The position numbers and the translations under genes were made by a program. A stretch of DNA of 64,000 nt, taken from contig JAFYNJ010000016.1 of the NCBI GenBank assembly GCA_017549805.1, positions 1-64,000 on the forward strand, in the 5' to 3' direction. The stretch is from Bacteroidales bacterium (GTDB taxonomy: Bacteria > Bacteroidota > Bacteroidia > Bacteroidales > F082). The notes below the pieces were generated by a model that made no database searches, was not told where the DNA came from, and saw nothing but the letters and a program-made list of their open reading frames with translations. Below, piece after piece: positions 1-9,308 of this stretch. The first letter of the stretch is position 1. Each line of letters begins with the position of its first letter.

Positions 1-1945
1 CGATGCTGTAGGGCTTGCGGCGCACACGCTCGGTGAGCTGGCCGCCCTCCTCGTAGCCTACATATCCCGGAGGCGCTCCGATGAGGCGGCTGACGGCGAA
101 CTTCTCCATATACTCGCTCATGTCTATGCGTATCATCGCAGCTTCGCTGTCGAAGAGGTATTTTGCCAGCACCTTGGTGAGGTAGGTCTTGCCGACACCC
201 GTGGGACCGAGGAAGAGGAAACTGCCTATCGGGCGGTTGGGATCCTTGAGGCCTGCGCGGTTGCGGCGGATGGCCTTGGTGACCTTGCTGATGGCCTCGT
301 CTTGACCGATGACAGTGCCGGCCAGCTCGCTTTCCATGTTCATCAGGCGCGTGCCTTCGTTTTGGGCGATGCGTTGCACGGGCACGCCCGTCATCATGGC
401 GATGACTTCGGCGACGTCCTGTTCGGTCACAGGCATCTTATGGGTAAGGGTGTCCTTTTCCCAGGTTTTCTTGGCGTTGTCGAGCTGTTCGGTAAGCTTC
501 ACTTCCTTGTCGCGGAACTGTCCGGCATCCTCGAATTTTTGTTCCGAGATGGCTTGTTTTTTCTTCTTTCGGACAGCTTCTATCTTTTGTTCAAGTTCCG
601 TGATTTCACTGGGAACGTTGATATTGCGGATGTGTACCCTGGCACCTGCTTCGTCCAAGGCATCGATGGCCTTGTCGGGGAGATAGCGGTCCGACATGTA
701 GCGGTTGGTCAACTTGACGCACGACTCAATGGCTTCAGGGGTGTAGGACACGCTGTGGTGTTCCTCGTATTTCGACTTGATGTTGTTCAGGATCTCGATG
801 GTCTCCTCGGGCGTGGTGGGATCCACGAGCACCTTCTGGAAACGGCGTTCCAAGGCGCCGTCCTTCTCAATGTACTGGCGGTATTCGTCGAGGGTGGTGG
901 AGCCGATGCATTGCAGCTCACCGCGTGCCAAGGCAGGCTTGAACATGTTGGAGGCGTCGAGCGAGCCGTTGGCATTGCCGGCACCCACCAAGGTATGGAT
1001 CTCGTCGATGAACAGGATGATGTCGGGATTCTTCTCCAGCTCGTTGAGGATGGCCTTAATGCGCTCCTCAAACTGGCCGCGGTACTTGGTTCCCGCCACC
1101 ACGCTGCCGATGTCGAGCATCACGATACGCTTGTTGAAGAGGGTGCGCGACACCTTGTGCTGTACGATCCGGATGGCCAGACCCTCGGCAATGGCCGACT
1201 TGCCCACGCCAGGCTCGCCAATCAGGATGGGGTTGTTCTTCTTGCGGCGGCTCAGGATCTGCGCAATGCGCTCCAGTTCCTTGTCGCGACCCACGATGGG
1301 ATCCAAGCGGTTCTCCTCGGCGGCACGGGTCAGGTCGCGCCCGAAGTTGTCCAGCACAGGCGTCTTGCCTTTGATGTTGCTGGTCTTTTTGGGCTTTTCT
1401 TGTTGTGGCCTGATGTTTTCTTCCACATCCTCGTCATCGTCATCGCTGAAGATGTTTTGCGGCGGTTCCTCGGTTGGAGTGGCATCCTTAGGCAGGTCGC
1501 GTCCCATGGCAGCATTGTATTTGACCAATTCCTCCCTGAAGTTTTCGTAGGTAATGCCTTCAAACTCCAGGTTTTGGGAGATGATGTTGTTCCTCTCGTG
1601 AAGGATGGCTAACATGAGGTATTCCGACCGCACTGTCTCGCTATGAAATTCCTTGGCGATGATATAGGTGTATTTCAATACCCTTTCCGCCTGTTTCGTC
1701 AGGGGAAGGCTCTCATTGATCATCTTTGCCGGATTGACCACCCGGATGGAGGCCTCCAGCTTCTGTTTGAACACCTCGATGTTCAGGTTTAGGTTGCCCA
1801 ACAGCTCGATGGCGCAACTGCCACCGTCTTTCAACATGCCTAAAAACAGGTGTTCCAGCCCGATATAGGCGTTTCCCAGCCTTGTCGCTTCATTATGGCT
1901 GTATGACATAATGTCACGAACCCTGGGAGAAAATTTTGCATCCAT
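1..1945 (-). CDS. clpC: ATP-dependent Clp protease ATP-binding subunit ClpC (3' end off window)
   Basis: Hsp100 unfoldase that threads proteins into the ClpP peptidase in the cytoplasm. Read on the minus strand it shows a Clp_N domain (about residues 1-145), a first AAA+ module with Walker A GEPGVGKS near residue 243, a UVR-like middle segment ([17 protein letters not shown], near 460) typical of ClpC rather than ClpB, and a second Walker A GPTGVGKT near 580. It ends in-frame at the window edge within the second module ([18 protein letters not shown]); 648 codons are visible of the usual ~830-850. The ATG at 1945 gives MDAKFSPRV, the expected N-terminus. It is divergent from gyrA, and its leader carries a heptamer array. 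Confidence 0.95.
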   Translation of the reverse strand, partial: MDAKFSPRVRDIMSYSHNEATRLGNAYIGLEHLFLGMLKDGGSCAIELLGNLNLNIEVFKQKLEASIRVVNPAKMINESLPLTKQAERVLKYTYIIAKEFHSETVRSEYLMLAILHERNNIISQNLEFEGITYENFREELVKYNAAMGRDLPKDATPTEEPPQNIFSDDDDEDVEENIRPQQEKPKKTSNIKGKTPVLDNFGRDLTRAAEENRLDPIVGRDKELERIAQILSRRKKNNPILIGEPGVGKSAIAEGLAIRIVQHKVSRTLFNKRIVMLDIGSVVAGTKYRGQFEERIKAILNELEKNPDIILFIDEIHTLVGAGNANGSLDASNMFKPALARGELQCIGSTTLDEYRQYIEKDGALERRFQKVLVDPTTPEETIEILNNIKSKYEEHHSVSYTPEAIESCVKLTNRYMSDRYLPDKAIDALDEAGARVHIRNINVPSEITELEQKIEAVRKKKKQAISEQKFEDAGQFRDKEVKLTEQLDNAKKTWEKDTLTHKMPVTEQDVAEVIAMMTGVPVQRIAQNEGTRLMNMESELAGTVIGQDEAISKVTKAIRRNRAGLKDPNRPIGSFLFLGPTGVGKTYLTKVLAKYLFDSEAAMIRIDMSEYMEKFAVSRLIGAPPGYVGYEEGGQLTERVRRKPYSI

Positions 1946-1954
1946 ATTTCTATA

Positions 1955-2006
1955 GTTAGAAGTTGGTAGTTAGGAGTTAGGAGTTTTCAGTCCTCCGTTT
2001 TCCGTT
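1955..2006. repeat. Heptamer array, words GTTAGRA and AACGGAR
   Basis: Units GTTAGAA, GTTGGTA, GTTAGGA, GTTAGGA and a decayed GTTTTCA run from 1955 to 1989. Two units of a second word, CTCCGTT and TTCCGTT (AACGGAR on the other strand), follow at 1993-2006. The array lies between the likely clpC promoter and the clpC start, so it should be transcribed in the clpC leader. Confidence 0.8.
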
Positions 2007-2016
2007 AAAACTCATG

Positions 2017-2024
2017 CAAAGTTA
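2017..2024 (-). promoter_or_regulatory. -7 box for clpC
   Basis: On the minus strand these bases read TAACTTTG, matching the Bacteroidota -7 consensus TAnnTTTG. The clpC start is about 70 bases downstream. I see no clear -33 TTTG at the right distance. Confidence 0.55.
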
Positions 2025-2117
2025 ATAACAAAAATCGCTCCTTGCTTGTTTTTTGGGCCAAATTGACAAAAATTCATGAAATTTCATTTTTTAAACCCTT
2101 CTTAAAGGTATTTTTTG

Positions 2118-2125
2118 TAAATTTG
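2118..2125 (+). promoter_or_regulatory. -7 box for gyrA
   Basis: TAAATTTG matches TAnnTTTG and lies about 60 bases before the gyrA ATG, giving a leader of roughly 50 bases. No convincing -33 element is visible. Confidence 0.55.
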
Positions 2126-2184
2126 CACCTGCTAATAAAATAGGCCTTAAAATAGAATTTTGAATTAAGAAGCAAGTAGTAAAA

Positions 2185-4767
2185 ATGGAAGAGAATAACA
2201 ATCCGAATGAAGAAATGCAATCTGGTGAAAAGATCATTAAGGTGAATCTTGAAAACCAGATGAAATCGGCTTACATCGACTATTCGATGTCGGTCATCAT
2301 CTCGCGTGCCTTGCCGGATGTGAGGGACGGATTGAAGCCGGTGCACCGTCGTGTGCTGTACGGCATGCTGGGTTTGGGAGTGACTTCCCACAGCGGTTAC
2401 AAGAAATCGGCGAGAATCGTCGGTGAGGTGCTCGGTAAGTACCACCCGCACGGCGACTCCTCAGTATATGACGCCATGGTGCGTATGGCCCAAAGCTGGT
2501 CGCTGCGCTATCCCTTGGTGGACGGTCAGGGCAACTTCGGCTCTGTTGACGGCGACAGCCCGGCTGCCATGCGTTACACCGAAGCACGTCTGAAGAAGAT
2601 TGCAGAGGAGATGCTCGACGACCTCGACAAGGATACCGTCGATTTCCAGAACAATTTCGACGACTCGTTACAAGAGCCCACCGTGCTGCCTACGCAGATC
2701 CCCGCCTTGCTGGTCAACGGCTCCAACGGCATTGCCGTGGGTATGGCCACCAACATGGCACCGCACAACCTCAGCGAATGCGTTGACGGCATCATCGCCT
2801 ATATCGACAATAACGACATCACGGTGCAGGAACTGATGGAATACATCAAGGCACCCGATTTCCCGACCGCCGGCGTGATTTACGGCTACGAAGGCGTACG
2901 CGAGGCGTTTGAGACGGGTAGGGGACGCATCGTGGTTCGCGGCGAGGCTACCATCGAGGAACACAATGGCCACGAGCGCATCATCGCCACCTCCATCCCT
3001 TATCAGGTCAACAAGGCCGACATGATCAAGAAGACTGCCGACCTGGTCAACGACAAGAAACTCGACGGCATCGCCGACATCCGCGATGAGTCAGACCGCA
3101 AGGGCATCCGCATCGTATATGAACTGAAGCGCGACGCCAATGCCGAGGTGGTGCTGAACAAGCTGTATCAGATGACCGCCTTGCAGAGCTCGTTCAATGT
3201 GAACAACGTGGCGCTGGTCAACGGCCGTCCCTATACGCTGAACCTGAAAGACCTGATCAAGCATTTCGTCGACCACCGCCATCAGGTGGTGATCCGCCGT
3301 ACCCAGTTCGACCTCAAGAAGGCTGAGGAACGCGCCCATATCCTGGAAGGTCTGGCCCGCGCCATCGACATCGTCGATGAGATCATCGCCACCATCCGTG
3401 CCTGCAAGGGCGGCTCTGCCGAAGCCAAACAGGCCATCATGGAGAAGTTCGGTTTCGACGATCCGCAGGCTTCCGCCATCGTGGCTTACCGTTTGGGTCA
3501 GTTGGCCGGTCTCGAAATCAAGAAGATCATGGATGAATTGGAGGATCTTGAGGAAAAAATCCGCCATTTCCACGAAGTTCTACAAAATGTGGACATGCAG
3601 TTCCAGATCATCAAGGACGAACTCACTGAAATCAAAAACAAATATGGCGACGAGCGCCGTACCCAAATTGTTCCTGCTGCGGGTGAATTCCGCATCGAGG
3701 ACATGATTGCAGACGACACCGTGGTGGTCACCATCTCGCATCTCGGCTATGTGAAGCGTACCCCGTTGCGCGAATACCGTCGCCAAAGCAGGGGAGGCAA
3801 GGGCTCCAAGGGCTCTTCGACCCGCGAAACAGATTTCATTGAGCAAGTGTTCACCTGCACCAACCACAATTACCTGCTGTTCTTCACTGAGCAAGGCAAG
3901 TGCTACTGGTTGCGCGCCTTCGAGATTCCCGAGGAAGGCAAGAACAGCAAGGGTAGGGCCATCCAAAACCTATTGAACCTCGAAAAGGACAACAAGGTGA
4001 TTACCGTACTGAATGTGAGGGAACTGAAAGACGAGGACTTCATCAACAACCATTACGTGATCCTGTGCACCAAGAAGGGCATCATCAAGAAGACCACCTT
4101 GGAGGCCTATTCGCGTCCGCGCAAGGCTGGCATCAACGCCATCAACATTCGTGAGGGCGATGAACTGTTGACGGCCAACATGACCAGTGGCGAGGACGAG
4201 GTGCTGATGGCATTGCGTTCCGGCAAGGCCGTTCGTTTCAACGAAAATACCGTGCGTCCGATGGGCCGTAACGCCTCGGGTGTGAAGGGTATCACCCTGG
4301 CTTCGGAAAGCGATGAGGTGATCGGCATGATCTGTATCCACAAGCCCGAACAGACCGTGTTGGTGGTCTCAGAAAAGGGCTTCGGCAAGCGCAGCGGCAT
4401 CGAGGATTACCGCATCACCAACCGTGGCGGCAAGGGTGTTAAGACCTTGAACATCACGGAAAAGACGGGTGACCTGATTGCCATCAAGGACGTGACGGAC
4501 GAGGACGATCTCATCATCATCAACAAGTCGGGCATCCTGATCCGTATCGGTGCCGACACCTTGAGGGTCATGGGTCGTGCCACCCAGGGCGTGAAGCTCA
4601 TCGACCTGAGGGGCAACGACGAGATTGCCGCTGTCACCAAGGTGAAGAGGGAAGAGGAGGACGAAGAAGAAGCCGAGGTCCAATACGACGAAGAGGGCAA
4701 CCCGATTCCTGTGGAACCCCAAGAGCCACAAGAGACTGCAGAAGCCCCTGAAAATCCAGAAGAATGA
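2185..4767 (+). CDS. gyrA: DNA gyrase subunit A
   Basis: Breaks and rejoins DNA as the A subunit of gyrase. The winged-helix/tower region opens with [19 protein letters not shown]; the catalytic tyrosine is Tyr131 in MRYTEARL. The quinolone-resistance region reads [10 protein letters not shown], keeping the serine (Ser92) and aspartate (Asp96) equivalent to E. coli Ser83 and Asp87, so no common resistance substitution is seen. A GyrA-box-like SRGGKGS near residue 536 and the repeated beta-pinwheel blades mark gyrase rather than ParC. The C-terminal tail is strongly acidic. Length 860 aa is normal for the family. The ATG follows the promoter at 2118. Confidence 0.96.
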   Translation: MEENNNPNEEMQSGEKIIKVNLENQMKSAYIDYSMSVIISRALPDVRDGLKPVHRRVLYGMLGLGVTSHSGYKKSARIVGEVLGKYHPHGDSSVYDAMVRMAQSWSLRYPLVDGQGNFGSVDGDSPAAMRYTEARLKKIAEEMLDDLDKDTVDFQNNFDDSLQEPTVLPTQIPALLVNGSNGIAVGMATNMAPHNLSECVDGIIAYIDNNDITVQELMEYIKAPDFPTAGVIYGYEGVREAFETGRGRIVVRGEATIEEHNGHERIIATSIPYQVNKADMIKKTADLVNDKKLDGIADIRDESDRKGIRIVYELKRDANAEVVLNKLYQMTALQSSFNVNNVALVNGRPYTLNLKDLIKHFVDHRHQVVIRRTQFDLKKAEERAHILEGLARAIDIVDEIIATIRACKGGSAEAKQAIMEKFGFDDPQASAIVAYRLGQLAGLEIKKIMDELEDLEEKIRHFHEVLQNVDMQFQIIKDELTEIKNKYGDERRTQIVPAAGEFRIEDMIADDTVVVTISHLGYVKRTPLREYRRQSRGGKGSKGSSTRETDFIEQVFTCTNHNYLLFFTEQGKCYWLRAFEIPEEGKNSKGRAIQNLLNLEKDNKVITVLNVRELKDEDFINNHYVILCTKKGIIKKTTLEAYSRPRKAGINAINIREGDELLTANMTSGEDEVLMALRSGKAVRFNENTVRPMGRNASGVKGITLASESDEVIGMICIHKPEQTVLVVSEKGFGKRSGIEDYRITNRGGKGVKTLNITEKTGDLIAIKDVTDEDDLIIINKSGILIRIGADTLRVMGRATQGVKLIDLRGNDEIAAVTKVKREEEDEEEAEVQYDEEGNPIPVEPQEPQETAEAPENPEE

Positions 4768-4783
4768 TTTTGGAATAGGTTTT

Positions 4784-4818
4784 GATGAAAGATAAAAGAT
4801 AAGAGATAAAAGATAAAA
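4784..4818. repeat. Heptamer array, word GATAARA
   Basis: Five units, GATGAAA, GATAAAA, GATAAGA, GATAAAA, GATAAAA, lie between the gyrA stop and the next start. The purine-rich strand is the sense strand of gyrA. No facing inverted array is present here. Confidence 0.8.
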
Positions 4819-4845
4819 GTTGTATAACTAATAAACTGAAAGAAA

Positions 4846-6009
4846 ATGAAAAAGTTAGTGATTTTATTGGCTGTCGTCTTTACTGCTAATGTGATGATGG
4901 CTCAAAAAACCGACCGTACGAATGCATACATGTACAACAAGAACGGTCAGTACGAAAAGGCTGTGGAAGCCATTGAGAAATGTGTGAATCACGATGGTTT
5001 TCTTGGCATGAAACCCAAAGATCAAGCTCAAGCCTGGCTGTATCGTGGCATGATCTACCTGAACATTCACCAGAACGCTGAATTGGCCGCCAAGTATCCC
5101 GATTGCCTTGAGAAAGCTTACGAGGCTCTTGAGAATTGTATCAAGACCGATGCCGGCTATGCCAAGGACAACGCCCAGGACATCTATCCGAGAATCGCCG
5201 CCATCGCCGTGAATTTCTTCCAAGACGGTGTGGAAAACTTCAACAATCAGGTGTATCCCCAGGCTGCTGTCAGCTTCAGAAAGTCCTACGACATTTCTTT
5301 GAGCGGTGCCAATCCCGACACTTCTGCTTTGGTGAACGCTGCTTTGGCTTACCAGAGAGGTGGCATGTACGAAGAGGCTTTGGCCAACTATGAAGACCTG
5401 AAGAACCTCGGCTACAAGCAAGTTGACTTGTATAAGAACATGGCTGCCTGCTACAATGGTTTGGGCAACGAAGAGAAGAGCCTTGAAATGATTCAGGCCG
5501 GTCTGGATAAGTTCCCGGGCGATGCTGCCATGATTATTGAAAAGGTGAATGTCTATCTGAAGAACGGTCGTGGAGAGGATGCCATTGCCGACCTCAACAA
5601 GCTCCACGAGATGGATCCGAACAACGCATCAATCCTGTTTATCTTGGGAACTATTTATGGTGACGATACGCATGATATTTTCGATGCTGACAAGGCTATC
5701 GAGTATTACACCCAGGCTTTGCAAGTGAATCCCAAGTTCTACGATGCTGATTTCAACTTGGCTGCTCTGTACATCAACCTTTCTAACAAGAAGAAGGCTG
5801 AGGCCAATGAAATCACTGGTTTCTCAAAAGCTGAGATTCAGAAATACAACGGCTTGATCCAAGAGGCAGAGGAGTTGCTCCGTACCGGTTTGCCATACGC
5901 CAAGGAAGCTTACGATGCAGAGCCTTCAGACGAACTGAAGCATGTGTTGAAGAGCATCTATGTCCAGCTGAAGATGATGGACGAGGCCAAGGCTTTGGAT
6001 GCTGAGTAA
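4846..6009 (+). CDS. Exported tetratricopeptide-repeat protein
   Basis: A 387-residue protein with a signal peptide (MKKLVILLAVVFTANVMMAQ, cut after AQ) and at least four TPR helical pairs, for example YNKNGQYEKAVEAIEKC near residue 28, YQRGGMYEEALANYEDL near 170, and AIEYYTQALQVNP near 285. TPRs bind other proteins, so a periplasmic or outer-membrane scaffold role is likely; the partner cannot be read from the sequence. It lies 78 bases after gyrA on the same strand with a heptamer array between, and may be co-transcribed. No enzymatic motif is visible. Confidence 0.8.
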   Translation: MKKLVILLAVVFTANVMMAQKTDRTNAYMYNKNGQYEKAVEAIEKCVNHDGFLGMKPKDQAQAWLYRGMIYLNIHQNAELAAKYPDCLEKAYEALENCIKTDAGYAKDNAQDIYPRIAAIAVNFFQDGVENFNNQVYPQAAVSFRKSYDISLSGANPDTSALVNAALAYQRGGMYEEALANYEDLKNLGYKQVDLYKNMAACYNGLGNEEKSLEMIQAGLDKFPGDAAMIIEKVNVYLKNGRGEDAIADLNKLHEMDPNNASILFILGTIYGDDTHDIFDADKAIEYYTQALQVNPKFYDADFNLAALYINLSNKKKAEANEITGFSKAEIQKYNGLIQEAEELLRTGLPYAKEAYDAEPSDELKHVLKSIYVQLKMMDEAKALDAE

Positions 6010-6014
6010 GATTA

Positions 6015-6057
6015 GGTGAAAGGTGAGAGGTGAAAAATTTAAAAGTAACCTTTCACC
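6015..6057. repeat. Heptamer hairpin, word GGTGARA
   Basis: Three sense units (GGTGAAA, GGTGAGA, GGTGAAA; 6015-6035) face an inverted copy (TTTCACC at 6051-6057, followed by decayed TTTCAAT and TTTCAAC). Bases 6014-6024 pair perfectly with 6048-6058 (11 bp). It directly follows the TPR gene and could act as a terminator. Confidence 0.75.
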
Positions 6058-6190
6058 TTTCAATTTTCAACTATCAATTTAACATAATATTGATTATATT
6101 TGAAAAGGGATAACCAAAAGGCAGTGAGCGTTTTGTGAAAAAGATTGGAAGAATCTTCAACAAAGTGAACATTTTCGAGGATTTGAGACT

Positions 6191-6198
6191 TATCTTTG
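6191..6198 (+). promoter_or_regulatory. -7 box that sets the start of the DUF3127 gene
   Basis: TATCTTTG is a perfect -7 box. Transcription would begin near 6204, so the upstream in-frame ATG at 6196 cannot be used and the ATG at 6226 is the start. Confidence 0.65.
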
Positions 6199-6225
6199 CA
6201 TCTGAATCTTATAAAAACATCGTAT

Positions 6226-6624
6226 ATGGAAATCACAGGAAAAGTCGTGAGACTTGGCGGTCTCACCGAAGGAACAAGCGCCAAAGGCCCATGGCGCAAA
6301 CAAGATCTCATCATTGAAACGGACGAACAGTATCCAAAGACCGTATGCCTGACCTGCTGGACGAACCAGATCAACGAAATCCAAAGCATGGTGCCCGGAC
6401 AACTCATCAAGGCACAAATCGACATCTCCTCCAGGGAATTCAACGGCAAATGGTACACGGATGTGCGCGTGTGGCGCTTCGATCCTGTTACAACAGCCGC
6501 TCCTGCTGCTGCACAGCAGCCTGCACCACAAGCCATTCACCAAACGCCTCCAGCGGTCCCTACAGGCGGACCTGAGGAGTTCTTCGGCACGGATTCCAAC
6601 AACGGAGACGATCTGCCGTTTTAA
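6226..6624 (+). CDS. DUF3127 protein with SSB-like acidic C-terminal tip
   Basis: A 132-residue protein whose first ~85 residues match DUF3127, a Bacteroidota family of unknown function (MEITGKVVRLG, WRKQDLIIETDEQYPK, CLTCWTNQINEI). A low-complexity Ala/Pro/Gln linker (about 88-115) leads to an acidic end, NNGDDLPF. Folded domain, disordered linker and DDxPF tip is the layout of single-stranded DNA-binding protein, whose tip (DDIPF in E. coli) recruits repair enzymes. A DNA-maintenance role is therefore inferred, not shown. Start 6226 is used because an in-frame ATG at 6196 overlaps the promoter. The stop codon abuts a heptamer hairpin. Confidence 0.75.
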   Translation: MEITGKVVRLGGLTEGTSAKGPWRKQDLIIETDEQYPKTVCLTCWTNQINEIQSMVPGQLIKAQIDISSREFNGKWYTDVRVWRFDPVTTAAPAAAQQPAPQAIHQTPPAVPTGGPEEFFGTDSNNGDDLPF

Positions 6625-6697
6625 ACGGAGAACGGAAAACGGAAAACGGAGAACGGAAAGTTAAGTTACTAAAGTTCTCCGTTTTCCGTTCTCCGTT
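6624..6697. repeat. Facing heptamer arrays, word ACGGARA, between convergent genes
   Basis: Five units on the plus strand (AACGGAG, AACGGAA, AACGGAA, AACGGAG, AACGGAA; 6624-6658) face three inverted units (6677-6697). Bases 6624-6643 match 6678-6697 as a 20-bp inverted repeat. The left arm starts inside the DUF3127 stop codon; the right arm encodes the last residues of the convergent kinase. Probably a two-way terminator. Confidence 0.8.
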
Positions 6698-7748
6698 TTA
6701 CACTTTCAAACAGTTTCCACTGCGCTCTTGTGCGCACCATGTTGTGCTCGGGATACTGAATCTTGTAATAGGTATCTCCATTAATATAATCGGCGAAAAA
6801 CCTTACCGCCTGCATGTATGGGAACAATGTGGCGGCGTATGGCAGATGCTCACGCTCCACAGGCGTCAGGAAGGATTTGGTGCCTTCCAGATAGCCCTTT
6901 AGGAAGGCATCGTAAATCTCTATGTTGAAATGGATGTTGCCCAAGTCGGGATCGTCCTCAGCGCCTGTGTTGGCTGCCGACCGTAGGAAATCGCCGAAAT
7001 CGGAAAAGACGAAGCTCGGCATGATGGTATCCAAGTCGATGATACACAATACTTTACCATATTTGTCGAAGAGCATGTTGTTGACCTTGGTGTCGCAATG
7101 GCAGATGCGTTTGGGCAACTTGCCTTCGCGGTACAAACGCTCGCCAAGACACATCTCGTAGGCTAAGTCCTTGATTTTCTTGACATAATCCAGGACTTCA
7201 CGGTCTTTCATCCTTCCCACGGCGTCAGCGGCAATGGCATCGTCAAGCTGCTTCAGCCTGAACTCGATATTGTGGAAATTGGGAATGATCTCCCCTATCG
7301 GCTCCTTCACATCGGCCAGCAACGACTCGAAATCACCGAACGAAAGACCGGCATCGTAGGCGGATTGGGGCGTGACGGCATCCTGGGTCACGCTGTCGGC
7401 GATGAAGTCCATCACACGCCAGTACTCCTCGCCTACTTTCACGTAGGTCTTGCCCGTGTCGGCCTTCAAGAAATGCAGCACGCGGCGGTCGATGTCGGGC
7501 ATTCTGGCAGCCTCATATTTGCGACGGATATGGTTAGTCACAATCTCGATGTTGCGCTGCAGCATGTCCACGTCGGTAAACACCTTGTCGTTGATGTGCT
7601 GTAGGACGTATTTAGGTTGCTCCTGCCCTGCTATCATGATCTTATAGGTGTCGTTGATCAACCCATTGCCCAAGGGCTGGATAGTTGCTATTTGAGCCGC
7701 ATCGACAAAATGGGCGGCGATGGCAAAAAGTGCATTTCCTTCGTTCAT
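6669..7748 (-). CDS. NahK-like N-acetylhexosamine 1-kinase (APH fold)
   Basis: Aminoglycoside-phosphotransferase-fold kinase. The catalytic loop CHCDTKVNNMLFD (about residues 216-228) and metal-binding IIDLDTI (about 235) resemble NahK, which phosphorylates GlcNAc or GalNAc at C1; homoserine-kinase-like proteins share the fold. It is divergent from a GH109 alpha-N-acetylgalactosaminidase with overlapping promoters, so GalNAc is the likely substrate (inference). The ATG at 7748 (MNEGNALFAI) is preferred over a TTG at 7754. The last nine residues, KRRTENGEL, are encoded by the adjacent heptamer array and are probably not part of the fold. Confidence 0.75.
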   Translation of the reverse strand: MNEGNALFAIAAHFVDAAQIATIQPLGNGLINDTYKIMIAGQEQPKYVLQHINDKVFTDVDMLQRNIEIVTNHIRRKYEAARMPDIDRRVLHFLKADTGKTYVKVGEEYWRVMDFIADSVTQDAVTPQSAYDAGLSFGDFESLLADVKEPIGEIIPNFHNIEFRLKQLDDAIAADAVGRMKDREVLDYVKKIKDLAYEMCLGERLYREGKLPKRICHCDTKVNNMLFDKYGKVLCIIDLDTIMPSFVFSDFGDFLRSAANTGAEDDPDLGNIHFNIEIYDAFLKGYLEGTKSFLTPVEREHLPYAATLFPYMQAVRFFADYINGDTYYKIQYPEHNMVRTRAQWKLFESVKRRTENGEL

Positions 7749-7760
7749 GGTCAAGGTATT

Positions 7761-7792
7761 TTTGACAAAATTAAGAAACTTTCCTAAATTTG
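7761..7792 (+). promoter_or_regulatory. Consensus promoter for the GH109 gene
   Basis: TTTG at 7761-7764, a 20-base spacer, then TAAATTTG at 7785-7792: a full Bacteroidota -33/-7 promoter. The predicted transcript starts about 20 bases before the ATG at 7820. A minus-strand TAATTTTG (7766-7773) for the kinase lies inside the same interval, so the two promoters overlap. Confidence 0.7.
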
Positions 7793-7819
7793 TCCGTCAA
7801 AATCACAAAACAACACATA

Positions 7820-9232
7820 ATGAAAACGAAACTTTTAGCCACTCTATTCGTCGTGGCTTGCATCTTGTCGGCTTGCACGCCCAAGCCCCAGGAGGATCGT
7901 CACGGCAACTATGTCATCAAGAACAACACCATCGTGTTCGACGAGCCTCAGCGTCAGGAAGGACAAAAGAGCGTCCTGCAATTTACGGTGGATCCCATTG
8001 AGAATGTCCGCATCGGATTCATTGGACTGGGCATGCGCGGACCGGATGCCGTGGATCGCATGACCTATATCGACGGCGTGACGGTGGTCGCACTTTGCGA
8101 CATAGAGCCCGACCGTGTCGAGAAAGTCCAGACCGACATCCTCGAAGCTAAGGGCCTGCCTCGTGCGGCTGCCTACACAGGCCGTGAAGGCTGGAGGGAA
8201 CTCGTCGAGCGCGACGACATCGACCTCGTCTATATCTGCACCAACTGGCAAACCCATGTGATGATGGCCACCTACGCCATGCAGTGCGGGAAGCATGTGG
8301 CGCTGGAAGTGCCTGCCGCCACCACGTTGGAGGAATGCTGGCAACTCGTCGATGTGGCCGAACAGACGCAGCGTCACTGCATGATGCTCGAGAACTGCTG
8401 CTACGACTTCTTCGAGTTGACGGCGTTGAACATGGCACAGCAAGGCATGTTCGGCGAACTCGTCCACGGCGAAGGCGCTTACATCCACAACCTGGAGCCT
8501 TATTGGCGCGACTATTACGAGAACTGGCGCCTGGAGTTCAACCAGAGCCATGCAGGCGACGTGTATCCCACCCATGGCCTCGGACCCCTCTGCCAGGCTT
8601 TCAACATCCACCGCGGCGACCGCATGAAGACCTTGGTTTCCATGAGTACGCCTTCCTATAACGGCAAGAAGATTGCCAAGGAGCTGATGGGTGTGGACGA
8701 CTTCGCCAACGGCGACATGACCACCACCATGATCCAGACGGAGAAGGGCAAGACCTTGCTTATCGAGCATGACGTCTATACCTATCGTCCTTACAACCGT
8801 CTCTATCAGCTGACGGGTACGGACGGCTTCGCCAACAAGTATCCCATCGAGGGCTTCACGCTCCTCGACGATAAGCTGCCTGCAGGCTTCCTCGCCGAAG
8901 GCCAACACCTGAATCCCCATGGCTTTGTGCCTGCCGAGGTGCGCGACAAGATCCTGAAGGAATACCTCCATCCCATCGCGGTGGAAATCGAGGAAAAAGC
9001 CAAGGAAGTGGGCGGTCACGGCGGCATGGACTTCGTGATGGACTACCGCTTGATCTATTGCCTGCAGAACGGCTTGCCGCTCGACCAAGACGTGTATGAC
9101 GCCGCTGAATGGTCCTGCTTGGGCGAGCTCACCGCAGCTTCCATCGCCAACGGTGGCATGCCGGTGGCCATGCCCGACTTCACCCGTGGCGATTGGGACA
9201 AGGTTGATGGCTATATACATGCTGTTAGATAA
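7820..9232 (+). CDS. GH109 family alpha-N-acetylgalactosaminidase, lipoprotein
   Basis: Exported Gfo/Idh/MocA-fold glycosidase; GH109 enzymes use bound NAD to cleave terminal alpha-GalNAc, as on mucin or blood-group A glycans. From the ATG at 7820 there is a lipoprotein signal with lipobox LSAC, so the enzyme should be anchored to a membrane. The Rossmann dinucleotide site reads GFIGLGMRGPDAVDRM (about residues 63-78), then VVALCDIEPDR, LVYICTNWQTH and VALEVPAATT. The remaining ~300 residues form the substrate domain, with MDFVMDYRLI near the C-terminus. An in-frame TTG at 7790 is rejected because it overlaps the -7 box. The stop codon lies inside a heptamer unit. Confidence 0.85.
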   Translation: MKTKLLATLFVVACILSACTPKPQEDRHGNYVIKNNTIVFDEPQRQEGQKSVLQFTVDPIENVRIGFIGLGMRGPDAVDRMTYIDGVTVVALCDIEPDRVEKVQTDILEAKGLPRAAAYTGREGWRELVERDDIDLVYICTNWQTHVMMATYAMQCGKHVALEVPAATTLEECWQLVDVAEQTQRHCMMLENCCYDFFELTALNMAQQGMFGELVHGEGAYIHNLEPYWRDYYENWRLEFNQSHAGDVYPTHGLGPLCQAFNIHRGDRMKTLVSMSTPSYNGKKIAKELMGVDDFANGDMTTTMIQTEKGKTLLIEHDVYTYRPYNRLYQLTGTDGFANKYPIEGFTLLDDKLPAGFLAEGQHLNPHGFVPAEVRDKILKEYLHPIAVEIEEKAKEVGGHGGMDFVMDYRLIYCLQNGLPLDQDVYDAAEWSCLGELTAASIANGGMPVAMPDFTRGDWDKVDGYIHAVR

Positions 9233-9308
9233 AAGATAAGAGATAAAAGTTAGTGATAGTCAAAGCTTTTATCTCTTATCTTTTATCTCTTATCTCTTAT
9301 CTCTTATC
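9228..9308. repeat. Facing heptamer arrays, word GATAARA, between convergent genes
   Basis: Three sense units (9228-9248) face six inverted units (TTTTATC/TCTTATC, 9267-9308) across an 18-base loop. The GH109 stop (9230-9232) and the stop and last codons of the convergent glycosyltransferase (from 9297) are both built from repeat units. The hairpin is long enough to terminate transcription both ways. Confidence 0.85.

Noticed and set aside
302-1612. 436-residue open frame on the plus strand
   Set aside because: Antisense to clpC; its protein is low-complexity His/Leu/Val-rich and resembles nothing, while the opposite strand encodes a complete Clp signature.
2185-4767. Reading the gene as parC
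   Set aside because: The N-terminus, the GyrA-box-like SRGGKGS and the full set of beta-pinwheel blades fit GyrA; Bacteroidota ParC differs strongly around the active site.
7844-9220. 458-residue open frame on the minus strand
   Set aside because: Antisense shadow of the GH109 gene, without a recognisable domain.
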